A stretch of DNA of 64,000 nt from Stramonita haemastoma. Lineage: Eukaryota; Mollusca; Gastropoda; Neogastropoda; Muricidae. A program made the position numbers and the translations under genes. A model generated the notes under the pieces. The model saw only the letters and a list, made by a program, of their open reading frames with translations, did not search any database and had not been told where the DNA came from. How positions within the stretch are numbered: position 1 is the stretch's first letter; every line of letters begins with the position of its first letter. This document shows, piece after piece, positions 35,337-46,183 of this stretch. The stretch lies in assembly GCA_030674155.1 (NCBI GenBank), contig CM060334.1, positions 34,418,711-34,482,710 of the forward strand, in the 5' to 3' direction.

Positions 35337-37409
35337 TATATATATATATATATATACAGGGTTCGCGATAACCGGTAATTGTCGGTATTTTACCGATTGT
35401 AAACAGGGAATACCGAAAATTTTCGAAGCAGCCGGTACCGCGTACCGGTTCTGTTTGCCTGTGACCGATTAGATTTCCGTCTCCAAAAAAAAGTCTGAAG
35501 TGACGTTTTCTGACAGTCTGTCATGGGCCTGTACTGTGCTTACCGCACCTACCCCTTCCCATCCCTTCCGACTAACATCTTTAGCGCCAGCCTCATTAGC
35601 CTAGCACGCAGAACAGCAAGCTTTACTGTGAAAGAATAGAGCTTCGCGCTCTTCTCGGCATGACAGCGACTTCCATTCACATTGAGTAAATGGGGCCTAG
35701 ATTTATTTATTCTGTATTCTTTTAATCTTTTATATCGAGGATAATGGAATAAGCACTCCTGTGCTTTTTCACATCCAGTCCCCGTGTGTATGCAGTTTTG
35801 TAAATGTAATCCGTTCCCACCGGCACACAACGGCCTGCTCTTACGAAAAGCGAAAAGCGAGGGTCTATGACTATGAATTTGCGCGTTGCTTTCAGAGAGA
35901 AGAGTCGAAAACCAAATCTAAATTGAACAAAGATCTAGATGAGCGCTAAGCATAGAAACAAGAAAGAAGAATATAAGTCACAACAGACTGACACGGACAG
36001 TGCACACTAGTGGCACAGGCGCTAGAAAAAAAAATCCTATTTCCTTCGTGGCTTCATGCCCAAGAAGCGAGTGGCAGCAAGCAGCACGGCAGTCAAAGTC
36101 TGAGAGATTCGCGTTCAATTTAGATTTAGTTTTGCTGCCCAACAATCCCCCCCTCCCCCACCCCCTCACTGATTAGTTTTGTTTTGTTCACAGTACGTAC
36201 CGGATTTTATTTTCTGGGGACCGATTTAGGGGGAGTTGGTCAAGATGTCTCTGAAATGGCAACTCGCAGTACCAGTTTTAAAAAATCCTAGCGCGAACCC
36301 TGTATATATATATATATATATATCATATACTCTAAATCTAATGCTGCAAGTGTATCACAAACAAAAAAACAACAAAAAAAGAACTGTTACTCTAATTCAA
36401 AAGAAAAAAAAATTATGAACTGAAAATCAAAAACAAACTGAACAAAGCAAGAATAACCACATGCAACAGTGAGAACAGTAAAAATGCAACAACAACAAAA
36501 ACAAAGAGTTCATAGAAAATCTATGCCAACAGGAACTTTCCAACACAAAGTAGGATAGAATAGGCTTGAAATTGGAAGAAAAAAATCATATTTAAAACTT
36601 ATAATCCTACTGTATTTAATCACTTTCTTTTCTTATCCTAAAAAGATCCTATCCCAAAAAATGATTAAAAAATTGTTTACTGACCTGAAGATCATTCATG
36701 GCCTTTCTCACCTCCCAGCCATCAATGTCCTCACGCTCGAAGTAGCTCTTGTACCTGGCATCAAACGCCTCATCAGATTCCCTGGTGTGTCCATGTCTTC
36801 TTTGCACATTCACCGCAGCTGCTGCAAAAAAACAAAAAACAAATACAAATTAGCAATGCTTCTTACTTCTTCATCGAATGTTCAGACAGCAGCTACTGTC
36901 TGTCATATAGCACCTGACAAGTCAGGCCCAGTGCATTCAACTTAAGCCTGGGAGAGACCTTTAAATATTTTCAGTCTTTCTGGAACAAACTAAAATGGCA
37001 GGAGAATGGACCAACAAGGCAGAAAATACACAAGAAAATCTGTGACAGAACTGAAGAAAAGAAACAAGCAGAAACAAAGAGGAATAGAAAAGAGGGAATT
37101 CTTAGAACAGAATTTCCACAAGGTGGGGATGCTATTCATACTGACAAGCTCCCACCATCCCCATGGGTGAGCAATGCTTCTAAGGAACAGGCTTGAGTTT
37201 GCACTGCAGTAGCTCTGCTGGGCCACTAAGACAAGACTAAAGCAAGGATAACAGGTCATTTCAGAAGTCAGGTGTTGAAAAGAAAAAGAAAATTGAAAGA
37301 AAAGAAGAAAGAATGAAAGGAAGACAGACACTGACAGGCAAACAAACTAAAAAAACAAACAAACAAAAAAAGAAGAGACATGCTAAAGAAAAGACTGAAT
37401 AGAGGAAGT

Positions 37410-37478
<69 letters not shown>

Positions 37479-39222
37479 GCACGCACGCACACACGCACAC
37501 ACGCACACACACACACAAGGAAGGCTGGATGGCTGGCTGGCTGACAGGAGGGCAAAGAAAGAACTTACAAAATTCTAAAGCACTCTTTTTCAAATCCATA
37601 CACACACTTTTGGCACTGGAAGGTGTTTATCAATGATCAAGGTCAGTGACTACAAGTACAAGAAAAGGTCATATGACCATACATATCAAACTGTCTCTTT
37701 TAAGTTTCCCTCTCACATAGTTTTCCACTCTAGAGAAAGCATTTCTCTTTCCACCTTCACTTCTTTTTTTATTTTTTATTTTTTACTCTTTATGATCTGA
37801 ACAGCTCACTTGCCTTGCCAAAAGCAAAACAACATAACAGACAAGGATGGAGGGCTGGGAGGGGGTTCTCCAGATGATGTGAACAATGCTGTTTTGAGAT
37901 ACAACAAGATGCATGCTCCTGCTCCTCTATTCTAATCTATGCACTGAAACTTCCCTCTTGTGAGGAGGGAAAATTGCAAAATTAAAACACCTGGAGAAGC
38001 AAGTTTTGTTTGATACAAGGGGGAAAAGCCTATCAATGAGCCAAATAGTTACATGCTGAGATGTGATTGTATGATTAAAAAAAAAAAAAGTTTCAATCCT
38101 CAGCAAGATCTCCCATGTCAGCAATGTGACAATGTTGTAATATTTCATAACAATACACAACCCACAATTATGATTCTGATTCCAGGGATGATGTCTGAAG
38201 ACACCAGTGTGTGTGTGTGCTTTTGAAATTTTGTTATCTGTTCCCACTAACATGCAATGGGCCTGACCTACTCTTCCAAAATGGAGAATAGGTTTTAATG
38301 TGTGTGCAACATGTTCTGCATGTGTTTGCACATGGGAACTTGGTATATAGTTTAAATCAAAGGTCTTTCAGGGGAGTGGAGTCTGCACTGATGTTAACAC
38401 CTGGGAAAAAAAAACCTTCAACAAGTGTCTCAGTGGTAGCTCAAACCTGGAATTGATCCCAGGCCATCAGATAGTGAGTACAACAGACACTCTAAACACC
38501 AGACTATAGCCCCACCCCCTTTCTTTCTTTTTTTTTTAAAGCAATCTCTGTTTTGATTCATATGTACAGAATCTAAAACTTAAGAATTGTACTCAGACAC
38601 CTAGCAAGTTGCTATCATAATACAAGTCATAGATCCCTCAACCACAGATGTGTAATCTTTCATCATTGTGGATAATGATTCAGATTTTTCCCTGCCGTTT
38701 TATCTCACGAATATACTGGAGATCTGTCCCTGCCTTCAACATCCAAATAAGCATCACCCTGCCAAAGTGTATCAATTAGTTGGATTACCCTCACATGTCA
38801 ATGGCATTAAAGTTTATAAAATACATTACATATACCGTATATGTGCGTGCATGCGTGTGTATGTGTGCTATATATGTTTGTGTGCTATATATATATATGT
38901 GTGTTGTGTGTGTGTGTGTGTGTGTGTGTTGTGTGTGTGTGTGTGTTTTTTTGTTTATTTATTTATTTTATTCTTTTATATCGAGGATAATGGGATAAGC
39001 TTTATTTATTCATTTTATTCTTTAATATCAAGGATAATGGGATAAGCACTCTTGTGCTTTTTTACATCCAGTCCCCGTGTGTATGCAGTTTTGTGAATAT
39101 CTGTTCCCACCGGTACACGATGGCCTACTCTTATGAAAAGTGGAACAAGATTTAACATGTGCGCAAGATGTTCTGCGTGTGTTCACACATGGGACCTCAG
39201 TTTATAGTCTCATCCAAACGAC

Positions 39223-39282
<60 letters not shown>

Positions 39283-40730
39283 CTATAATTCTTGTTTCAA
39301 TCCCAGTTTTGAGAAAAGTAGGCCATTTTAAGCAGGTGGGAAATGGAACACGAACAAATTTACAAAATCACAGGCCTACCAGGACTGCATGTTAAAAAGC
39401 ATTAAAGTGGTTATTTCATTATCTTCTAAATAAAAGAATTAAATAAAAAAAATTAAAAAAGATTCTAAAATACAGTTTGAATCAAAAGCCAGTTCACTGA
39501 ACAAGCAAGGTGGCAGGATGGTTAAGACATTCACCTGCCATTAAGTAAACCATTTGGTTCTGGGTTCCATTCCCAGTCTCACCCTTTCTTCCCAGTTTGA
39601 CCACAAAAAAAATCTTACTGAATGTTAAGTCCTTCAGGTGATGAGAATATTTATAACATTAACAAAAGCCTGGTGTATGAACACATGCACAATACCTTGT
39701 ACACACATTAAAAACCCTTTCTGCTTTTTGGAAGAGTAGGCCACTTCATGCTGGTTAAAACAGATACATTTTAAATAAGCAAAATTAATGCCCACAGGTG
39801 TCACTTTTGGACACTATCCCCGAAGTCGAATGTGGCTACCTAAATCAGTAAATAGTGGGGGAAAAATGGTCACCTACACAAAAAATCTCACAATTGGTGA
39901 AACTCATAGCCCTAGCTCTGAAAAAAAAAAGATTAAAAAGCAAACACACAGAGGCTATGAAGTAATTTTACTAATATTGTAATAATTATAATTGGTGACT
40001 TTTCTAATTACTTTCGCTTGGCAGCAGTTGTCACATTTCATGCATACTATCATAAACATCATAATCTAAGTTTCTGACCCTCCACATACATGAGTGATAT
40101 GTGCACAGCTGGTTTAAGATTTATGCCGGTGCAGTGCTTACATCATATCAAATCTGCAAACTGTGTCAAAATGGAGAACCAACCACACTGACAGCCATTG
40201 CTATCCAACATATTTCAACAATGGGGTGAAACACTTTTTCTTTAAACTATACCTTTGTCCACAATTGTAAGATTACATACTGCTTGTACCACGCAAATGC
40301 AAACTTTGTTGCTCTTTTGAAGATAATAATTAATGCATATTAAGTTATAGTTTTGACCAGGACTTTACTCAGCTGGTGTCACATGTCTGACGAATTGTAG
40401 GTCTAGTGTTGAACATAACAATAAGCAATGGAGAATTCTAAATCCCCAAAGCTTTTTTAAAAAATACAAGCGAAAGCATGCATAGCAATATTTGCAAAAA
40501 CAATTAAATACTGAATTGCTTTCATTCAATTTTAACTCACCGGCAGCAGACGTCAACGTGACTATGCCCACTCCTCAGCATGGCCGCTTGCCGGTCTAAC
40601 TTTCTCTTCATATTTTATACTTATTTCACAAAAGTAATTCAATGTCAAACTTACCAATTACTGGTTTCTGCATGTTCTGCTTTGCAACGCCATATAAAAC
40701 AGAAGAAGCCCTCTGAGCAATTCGAAACAT
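25621..40730 (-). CDS. COX5A: Cytochrome c oxidase subunit 5A, mitochondrial (four exons)
   Basis: Nuclear-encoded subunit of respiratory complex IV; the product is imported to the matrix side of the inner membrane. Exons in transcript order are 40730-40655, 36821-36685, 29700-29596 and 25768-25621; the phases fit. The protein of about 157 residues matches the family in length and order: an Arg-rich N-terminal targeting segment ([14 protein letters not shown]), then [20 protein letters not shown], then the conserved MVPEPEII and [10 protein letters not shown] helical repeats, then [18 protein letters not shown], and a final YDKPELAL-DVYDM like that of other invertebrates. The last 8 residues need one base removed from a GGGG run at 25644-25647; as written, the frame runs past the normal stop. 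Introns of 3.8, 7.0 and 3.8 kb are full of repeats. Identity is certain; the frame break is probably a consensus error. Confidence 0.95.
26335..26385 (+). repeat. Short dispersed repeat E
   Basis: GTTTATAGCCCTGCCGACCA also occurs at 31470 (GTTTATAGCCCTGCCAACCA) and, weaker, at 31606-31660. Confidence 0.5.
27310..27490 (+). repeat. Degenerate minisatellite (GTAACACTACCACG)n
   Basis: About ten imperfect units of 13-17 bp, e.g. GTAACACTACTACGA, GTAACACTACCAG, GTAACACTACCACG, GTAACACTACCGTG, with drift such as GTAACATCATCGCG. Confidence 0.6.
27491..29100 (+). other. Anomalous low-complexity and degraded tract
   Basis: AC-rich microsatellite blocks mixed with GTAACAC/GTGTTAC pieces (27796-27825 and 28045-28120, partly in inverted orientation), then about 900 bp of unusual purine-poor text with no ORF or repeat I can place. 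No gene supported. Confidence 0.35.
29228..29518 (+). repeat. Compound (CA)n microsatellite
   Basis: Nearly 300 bp of CA with embedded CTCACATA units; it lies 78 bp before COX5A exon 3 on the plus strand. Confidence 0.95.
29596..29700 (-). CDS. COX5A: COX5A exon 3
   Basis: 105 bp in phase 0 on both sides; acceptor CATCTGCAG, donor GTAATG. Encodes [20 protein letters not shown] followed by [15 protein letters not shown], the most conserved helices of COX5A. Confidence 0.95.
29905..29998 (+). mobile_element. SINE family A, 3' fragment
   Basis: Only the final part remains: ACTGCATACACATGGAGACT, GTGCTTTTTCCATTATCCTC and A-rich tail, 200 bp from COX5A exon 3. Confidence 0.72.
31460..31665 (+). 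repeat. Short dispersed repeat E, two copies
   Basis: GCCCTGCCAACCACAAAGGC near 31477 and GCCCTGGTCAACCATAAGGG near 31610, each followed by a GG(C/A)(T/C)GTCACT-like string. Confidence 0.45.
32605..32830 (+). mobile_element. Second LINE ORF1-like copy, diverged
   Basis: Reads [12 protein letters not shown] and [16 protein letters not shown], parallel to [12 protein letters not shown] and [15 protein letters not shown] of the 33240 copy, with a stop between. Confidence 0.55.
33240..34095 (+). mobile_element. LINE ORF1-like remnant (coiled coil and RNA-binding part)
   Basis: An 82-residue ORF (33251-33499) rich in heptad-like repeats ([20 protein letters not shown]) is followed in another frame by [20 protein letters not shown], then [19 protein letters not shown] and [36 protein letters not shown]. 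The order coiled coil, RRM-like, C-terminal basic domain is that of L1-type ORF1. At least three frame breaks. It lies in COX5A intron 2, opposite strand. Confidence 0.65.
34275..34580 (+). mobile_element. Third ORF1-like fragment with downstream repeat
   Basis: [20 protein letters not shown] parallels [20 protein letters not shown]. The following stretch (GAAACAAAGAGAGGGATAGA to CTCATGGG) recurs at 37060-37165. Confidence 0.5.
34919..34996 (+). repeat. (ACGC)n then (AC)n microsatellite
   Basis: About 13 ACGC units, CpG retained in each, then AC. Confidence 0.95.
35060..35201 (+). repeat. (GGAT)n then (AGAT)n tetranucleotide array
   Basis: About 20 GGAT units change abruptly into about 15 AGAT units. 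Confidence 0.95.
35279..35356 (+). repeat. (TA)n microsatellite
   Basis: TA run interrupted once (TTAATA), continuing past the inserted transposon at 36303-36323. Confidence 0.95.
35357..36302 (-). mobile_element. CAGGGTTCGCG-ended DNA transposon with nested SINE
   Basis: Inverted ends CAGGGTTCGCG and CGCGAACCCTG bound a 946-bp CpG-rich segment that interrupts a (TA)n microsatellite; TA repeats continue on both sides, so the target duplication cannot be read. No intact ORF. A minus-strand SINE fragment at 35703-35862 is nested inside. hAT-like ends are suggested by CAG...CTG. Strand is arbitrary. Confidence 0.65.
35703..35862 (-). mobile_element. SINE family A, 5'-truncated, nested
   Basis: Tail and 3' half only (ATATCGAGGATAATGG, CAGTCCCCGTGTGTATGC, reversed). 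It lies inside the DNA transposon 35357-36302. Confidence 0.8.
36685..36821 (-). CDS. COX5A: COX5A exon 2
   Basis: 137 bp; donor GTCAGT. Encodes the end of the presequence and the mature start, with [17 protein letters not shown] and [12 protein letters not shown]. The acceptor is a tandem CAGCAG, so use of the second AG at 36819 would drop one Ala without changing the frame. Confidence 0.93.
36975..37190 (+). repeat. Repeat shared with 34370-34570
   Basis: CAGAAACAAAGAGGAATAGA, TTAGAACAGAATTTCCACAA and TGACAAGCTCCCACCATCCC align with the segment after the third ORF1-like fragment. Confidence 0.5.
37414..37517 (+). repeat. (CA)n with (CACG)n microsatellite
   Basis: CA run with a CACG-rich middle. 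Confidence 0.95.
38185..38515 (-). mobile_element. Old SINE related to family A, nearly full length
   Basis: Reversed; CTACTCTTCCAAAATGGAGA, ATGTTCTGCATGTGTTTGCA, GGAGTGGAGTCTGCACTGAT and a tRNA-like head near 38440-38515 ending at CAGACTATAGCCCC. Confidence 0.65.
38950..39224 (-). mobile_element. SINE family A, truncated, with doubled tail
   Basis: Reversed family A; the tail segment TATCGAGGATAATGGGATAAGC occurs twice (38979-39000 and, with changes, 39026-39047). The head is missing and replaced by (GT)n at 39224; (GT)n also precedes it. Confidence 0.8.
39505..39860 (+). mobile_element. tRNA-derived SINE, family D
   Basis: Head GGTGGCAGGATGGTTAAGAC and TTCACCTGCCA with GGTTCTGGGTTCCATTCCC as box B. 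The 3' part carries family A-like segments (GGAAGAGTAGGCCACTTCAT), so it is a mosaic. Confidence 0.6.
40655..40730 (-). CDS. COX5A: COX5A exon 1 (targeting peptide)
   Basis: ATG at 40730 opens [20 protein letters not shown], basic and Ser-rich with no acidic residue, as expected for a mitochondrial presequence. The donor GTAAGT follows at 40654. It ends with one base of a split Ala codon. Confidence 0.88.
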
Positions 40731-41103
40731 GATATTTTTTGTCTGTTACCAGCGCTAACGGCCTTCAAATCTGATGCCTGTGAACACCAAAGGGACTTTA
40801 CGCTGTTGTCTTAGGCAGAAGAAAAAAGTTCGATTGGAACAAAGAGTTGTACAATTCAATTCACGCTGAAGTATATTAGCGCTAAATCCGACATATCAAA
40901 TAACAACAACCTACCTTGCAGCAGCCATTATCTGTAACTGTAAGGGTTCTTGTATGAGAATATCTTTTTTTTTAAACTGCTAATTTTAGCACACCTCAGT
41001 TTGTGCCCAGACTGGTTTCAGGCACATTTCCTGTTTGTCTGTAGGCCTATGCAACTTTTTTTTGTTTTTTTAACTGATACACATGACTGTGCACCCCTGT
41101 GCG

Positions 41104-41141
<38 letters not shown>

Positions 41142-41365
41142 CGATATCATTGTAAGTCTCTTCACAAATTATGATATTAGACTAACGAAAAAAAAAGAGA
41201 GAAAAAATTATGGGGGTGGGGGGGGAGTCTGGTTCAGGGTTTGGGGTGGAAACCCACAATTTTGATAGGCCTACGGGTGGACAAGTGAATGGACATAAAC
41301 TTGCTGATCTTTCACGAGAGCTAGAATATGCAACTCTTGGATAATTCTTAAGTCTGTCTATCCAT

Positions 41366-42150
41366 CTATCCCTTGGTCTGGCAACCGTGGGGCACCCATG
41401 AAGACTTGACTACCAGTTCCCTCCATTCCTCTCTCTGTTCTACCTTTCTCAAAATTTTGTTGAGTTCTAGGCCTGTCCATTCGCTAATTTCGTCCTCCCG
41501 TCTCTTCCTTGGTCTGCCTCTTTTTCTTCCTCCTTGGACAGTACCTTGCAGTATTGTTTTTGCAAGTCCTTTTGATCTTGTGACATGCCCCTGCCATTTA
41601 AGTTTACGCTTCTTTACGATTGATAAAAGATTTTCGTAGGGACCAATGGTTTGCTGGATTCCCTTATGCACATCTTCGCTGCTTATGTGGTCTCTGTAGG
41701 AGATGCCAAGGAGTCCCCGGAAGTATCACATCTCCACTGCCTGTACTCTTCTCTTCAAATCAGTAGGCTGGGTCCGCGATTCACAAACATACAGGAATAT
41801 GGATATGACAAGGGAGTGCATTAGTCTGATCTTGGAGTTGAGTGAAATCTTTTTATCTTTCCAGGTGGAGTCCAGTTTTGACAGTGCTGTTATTGTCTGT
41901 GCAGTCCTGCACACTACCTCTGGCTTGGACCCCTTGTCTGATACAACGGTTCCCAAGTACTTGAAGTTTTGAACCGTTTTTTTGCTTCTGGTCATTGACC
42001 CTGATATCAGTGCTGATGCCCTTGGCGTTATTGATCATCAGTTTGGTATTCTCTGCACTGATTTCAATGCGGTATGTTTTAGAGGCCTTGTTCAACTGTT
42101 CTGTTAGGCTGGCAAGCTCTTGTTCTGATCCTGCCAGACATTCTTAAGTA
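41366..42150 (-). mobile_element. LINE reverse-transcriptase 3' end, decayed
   Basis: Three overlapping frames on the minus strand: SAENTKLMINNAK and NFKYLGTVVSDKG, then LNSKIRLMHSLVISIFLYVC, then KKRKLKWQGHVTRSKGLAKT and GTVQGGRKRGRPRKR. This is the thumb and C-terminal end of a non-LTR retrotransposon polymerase, broken by at least two frame changes and cut at the 5' end. Confidence 0.88.
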
Positions 42151-42486
42151 CCATTTTTAAAAATCGCATTTGTAACAAGATCTAACAAATGATCAATTAA
42201 AACATATTTCTAACAATATTCAACAAAAGGAAATATACTCCACTAAAAGAGAGTGTCATTAAAGTCTGTGATAACCATGGTTCATGATAAAGAACTAACT
42301 GGACTATGTGATAATAATTTTGGGGGAAAATACATCAATAAAGGACCATTGAAGATTGAGAGTGACGATAAGGAGGGAAGATGTTGTAGGGGCCTAAGTA
42401 TACATGCAATCTTTCAGCATGTAGCATATTGATATATAATCAACAGTTGTGCTGTGCTGTACTGTACTGTACTGTGCTGTGCTGTG

Positions 42487-42490
<4 letters not shown>

Positions 42491-42571
<81 letters not shown>
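42491..42571 (+). repeat. (GT)n microsatellite
   Basis: About 40 uninterrupted GT units after a CTGTG/CTGTA-rich start. Confidence 0.95.
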
Positions 42572-42572
<1 letters not shown>

Positions 42573-42734
42573 AAAAAGACAGAGCGACAGTTAATTAATC
42601 GTTTCTTCTTCTTCTTCTTTTTTTTAAAGTAAATATGAAAAGTGGTCTGACTGATTCGGGGTTCTGGCACATAAAATTCTCTTTTATTTTTCCTTTTTTT
42701 TTTTTTCTTTTTTCTTCTTTTTTTTTTTTTTTTT

Positions 42735-42875
42735 AATCTGGCTCCTAGGCTAGAGCTCCGAGGTTCACCAATTGTGATATTTTGCATATGCAACCGTTCC
42801 CCTCTTTCCTATCTCCCCCCCCCCCTCCCCTAAATGAAGATAGCGGCATTTGGACTTTGGGGTTTATTCTGTGTA
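42735..42875 (-). mobile_element. Old SINE 3' fragment
   Basis: CTAGAGCTCCGAGGTTCACC and TTTTGCATATGCAACC match the distal end of the copies at 6660 and 47370, followed by GCATTTGGACTTTGG. Confidence 0.45.
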
Positions 42876-42941
42876 ATTTCCCTTGATAGCCTACATCTTC
42901 CCACCTCATCTATTTATCTTTCTTTACTTTGATTTCAATAC

Positions 42942-43276
42942 TTTTTTTTTATCGAGGAAAATGGAATAAGCACTCGTGTGCTTTTCTTACGTCCAGTCCC
43001 CGTGTGTAGGCAGTTTTGTAAATTTTCTCATCTGTTCCCATCGGCACATAATGGCCTACTCTTTCAAAAAACAGAACAGGTTTTAATGTGTGCGTAAATT
43101 GTTCTACGTGCCTTCGCACACGGAACCTCGGTTTAAAGTCTCATCCGAAGGACTTTTGGGGAGAGTGGAGTCTGCACTGATGTTAACTCCAGGGGAAAAT
43201 ATCCCCTTGAACGGATCCGAACCAGGGTCCTCATAATGCGAGCACAATGTTCTAACCACTAGGTTACCCCGTAGTA
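42942..43276 (-). mobile_element. SINE family A, nearly full length, minus strand
   Basis: Reverse complement of the family A body and head; the head end reads CACTAGGTTACCCCGT on the plus strand. The T-rich end at 42942 is the reversed tail. Confidence 0.82.
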
Positions 43277-43362
43277 TAGTAGACCGTTAGAGCACCACTA
43301 AAGATTTTTGCTACTACAACTGATGAGATACAACTAAACAGACCCATATCTTTTCGTCTTGT

Positions 43363-43441
43363 AAGCCTCTTCTTCTTCTTCTTCTTCTTCTTCTTCTTCT
43401 TCTTCTTCTTCTTTCTTCTTCTTCTTCTTCTTCTTCTTCTT
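43363..43441 (+). repeat. (CTT)n microsatellite
   Basis: Trinucleotide run with one frame slip at 43412; (GAA)n in the orientation of the adjoining LINE fragment. Confidence 0.92.
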
Positions 43442-43745
43442 TCTCATGACCGGAACGGTCGTGGAGGAGACATGAGAGACGATTCTGCAGCCAGCCGTCG
43501 CCATCCAGTTCTGTCCTCCGCATTCCGAATGAGTGTTGGACTGTCCAGGCGGGTCCACTCCTTGATGTTATCCATCCAGCTTTTGGTTTGTCTGCCTCGC
43601 ATCTGCCACCTTCTAGCGTTCCTTGTAGGACTGTCTTGGGGAGGGTGTTGTGGCGAATGACATGGCCGAACCATGCCAGCTTCCTTTTCTTGACAGTGGC
43701 TTGTAGGGGTTCCTGAGGACCAGCCAGCAGTGCGACTTGTAAGCC
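43441..43745 (-). mobile_element. LINE reverse-transcriptase C-terminal fragment
   Basis: Minus strand reads RGRQTKSWMDNIKEWTRLDS, NAEDRTGWRRLAAESS and ends at SLMSPPRPFRS, a common animal LINE C-terminus. It is followed on that strand by (GAA)n (43363-43441), perhaps the element's repeat tail. Confidence 0.82.
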
Positions 43746-44828
43746 CTACAACTAAATAAAGATGGAACAGAAGTGGATGTCTACCGTGGCACCTAGGTTA
43801 TTAGCCCACCAGTCCCTCTCCCATACCATGATTTAAATTTTTGAACTTGCAATTTTGAACTTCAGTTTTACAGACCACAACTGGTCAACATTAAAAAAAG
43901 AAAAGAAAAGAAAGAAAGAAACGAATTCAATTAAAAAAAAAAAAAAACACCCTCACAGGCCTACCCTACCTCCGGTAGGTAACTCAGCAAAACGGATCTC
44001 TTATGCCGAGGTCCTTTTTTGTTTTGTTTTGTTTTATTTGTTTGCTTTACCCCCCTCCCCCCATCCCTCATTCTTGTGGTACGTACTGTAGACCTATGTT
44101 CAGTAAGGTATATAAGATCAATAATAATGCTCTATGTAGTTATCAACGACAAAAAAAGTTTAAAAGTCAACATCAGCCGTAACCATCATCACACTATGGT
44201 AAGAAGCAGAGAGGTGCTGGCTATCTCTTCAAGGCCTCTGTTGTTGTTGTAATTATATTAGAGTCCCAGCGGTAGTACTCCGATTTAGGGACTTGTAGAC
44301 AGAAGCCAGAAGGTCAGAAGGTCCCCTAGCCGGGCAAACGAACGTCTCCCACCCCAGCGCCTCGGGCCACCACCCCCAAAAATGAAACAATTCTGTTGAA
44401 GCAACAAGAGAGAACGGCCGGCGCAAGCACCGAAGTGCCGTTTGAGCCGAAGTTCCTTATTTGAAAGGCATTTCTAAAAAACACAAACAAACCATTTTTT
44501 GTATAAATGTAGAGCAGATGTTTTTTTTGACAAAGTCATGAAATTTCAAGGCAGTAAAGTAGCATTGAAAGTTTTTGAGTTACAAAGCAAAATATAGGGG
44601 TCTGGGTGAAATTTCTCCCAGAACGTACGGGAAGGTTTATTAATTAAAAAGGAGCTTCGGCTCGTATGGCATTTCGGTATTTTCAAGGCCTCTGGGACTG
44701 GACAGATTTATATTATAGCCAAGGTGGACCTCAGTTAGATGGTGCAACTCACTAGGCTACCAGCTCAGACTGTCCTAGCGACTAAAAAATAGGGAAATGT
44801 TCTCTCTGTGAAGCTGTTTCAACCGCAC

Positions 44829-44976
44829 GCTCTCTCTCTCTCTCTCTCTCTCCACTCTCTCTCTCTCTCTCTCTCTCCTCTCTCCTCTCCATCTCTCTCT
44901 CCTCTCTCTCTCTCTACTCTCTCCTCTCTCTCATCTCTACTCTCTCCACACACACACACACACACACACACACAAC
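44829..44976 (+). repeat. (CT)n-rich then (CA)n microsatellite
   Basis: Interrupted CT run followed by 14 CA units. Confidence 0.92.
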
Positions 44977-45809
44977 ACGCACACTTGTCAGAAATACGGG
45001 AGAAAGGATACAAAAGGATGAAGGTTGAAAATTCCGATGGATGAAATTTACAAGACTGAAGACAGGAAGGGGATAGAAACAAGTGACGAGGAAAGCATCA
45101 GCAATCACCAATATGATATCGTCGATAGGTGAACTCTTTCATCAGGTGTTGTGGTAGGTATCAGTTATTCAAAAATAATTGTTTCCAGAGCTTAAACTTC
45201 CAGTTTTTTTTTATTTTATCTTTTTTTTTTTTTTTTTTTTTTATAGCTTTTTGAGCAGCAACATAATCATAATTTGAGTCAGTGCAGACAACTCTGTTAC
45301 AGCTGTCGTGATTTGTACCACAAAGGCCATAAAAACAACAACAACAAGAAAGAGAGAAAAAAAGGCCTACTTAGACGAATGGCCCCCCCCCCCCCCCCCT
45401 TCCCTGTTTTTGTAATTCTTGGAAACTTTTTTGGTGTTTGGTTGTGGTTGTTGCTTCTGCTTTTCTTCACCGTTGACCTGTTGTCATTGCCTATTCATAT
45501 TTTCACGTTAAATAATAATTATTAAAAAATAGCCTGTAGTTCCATTTTGTGTGTGTACATGATCGGAATGGATATATCAGTGAAGATTCGAACGCGAAAT
45601 GAAAGTTATTTGCCAGATCAGAAGATCGATGTTCTAACCAGTCGGAATTTTCTATGATAATACTGATCCACTTGACTGTTAACTCTGAATGCCCCTCCTC
45701 CCTCCTCAAGTTCATTTACATGTATTTTTGTTTTTGTTTTTGTTGTTTGTTTATGTTCTGAAGGCCTTTATTTTTTTCCACCAAGTATCGTGCTTGTTTA
45801 GATCCAAAT

Positions 45810-45810
<1 letters not shown>

Positions 45811-45888
<78 letters not shown>

Positions 45889-45908
45889 ACGTGTGTGTGT
45901 GTGTGTGT

Positions 45909-45966
<58 letters not shown>
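45811..45966 (+). repeat. (GT)n microsatellite, left of SINE
   Basis: Two long GT blocks with an ACAC interruption; the SINE starts at once after it. Confidence 0.95.
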
Positions 45967-45967
<1 letters not shown>

Positions 45968-46131
45968 TTTTATTTATTTTATTCTTTCATTTCGAGGATA
46001 ATTGGATAAGCACTCTTGAGCGTTTTAAAATATTTTTTACGTCCAGTCCCCGAGTGTATGCATCTTTTGTGCGCAAGATGTTCTGCGTGCGTCCGCGCAC
46101 AGGACCTCGGTTTACAGTCTCAGCGAAGGAC

Positions 46132-46132
<1 letters not shown>
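45966..46132 (-). mobile_element. SINE family A, truncated, between GT tracts
   Basis: Reversed family A lacking its head at the same point as the copy at 38950 (GTCTCAGCGAAGGACTTG then GT repeat), plus an internal deletion. Confidence 0.78.

Positions 46133-46183
<51 letters not shown>

Noticed and set aside
40555..40610. Possible extra COX5A exon reading [13 protein letters not shown] with donor GTGAGT
   Set aside because: Its end phase does not fit exon 2, while exon 1 at 40730 joins exon 2 exactly; no clear acceptor lies upstream.
40910..40935. Minus-strand ATGGCTGCTGCAAG followed by GTAGG, a possible upstream first exon
   Set aside because: Only a few codons, with no partner exon in phase; COX5A already has a good start.
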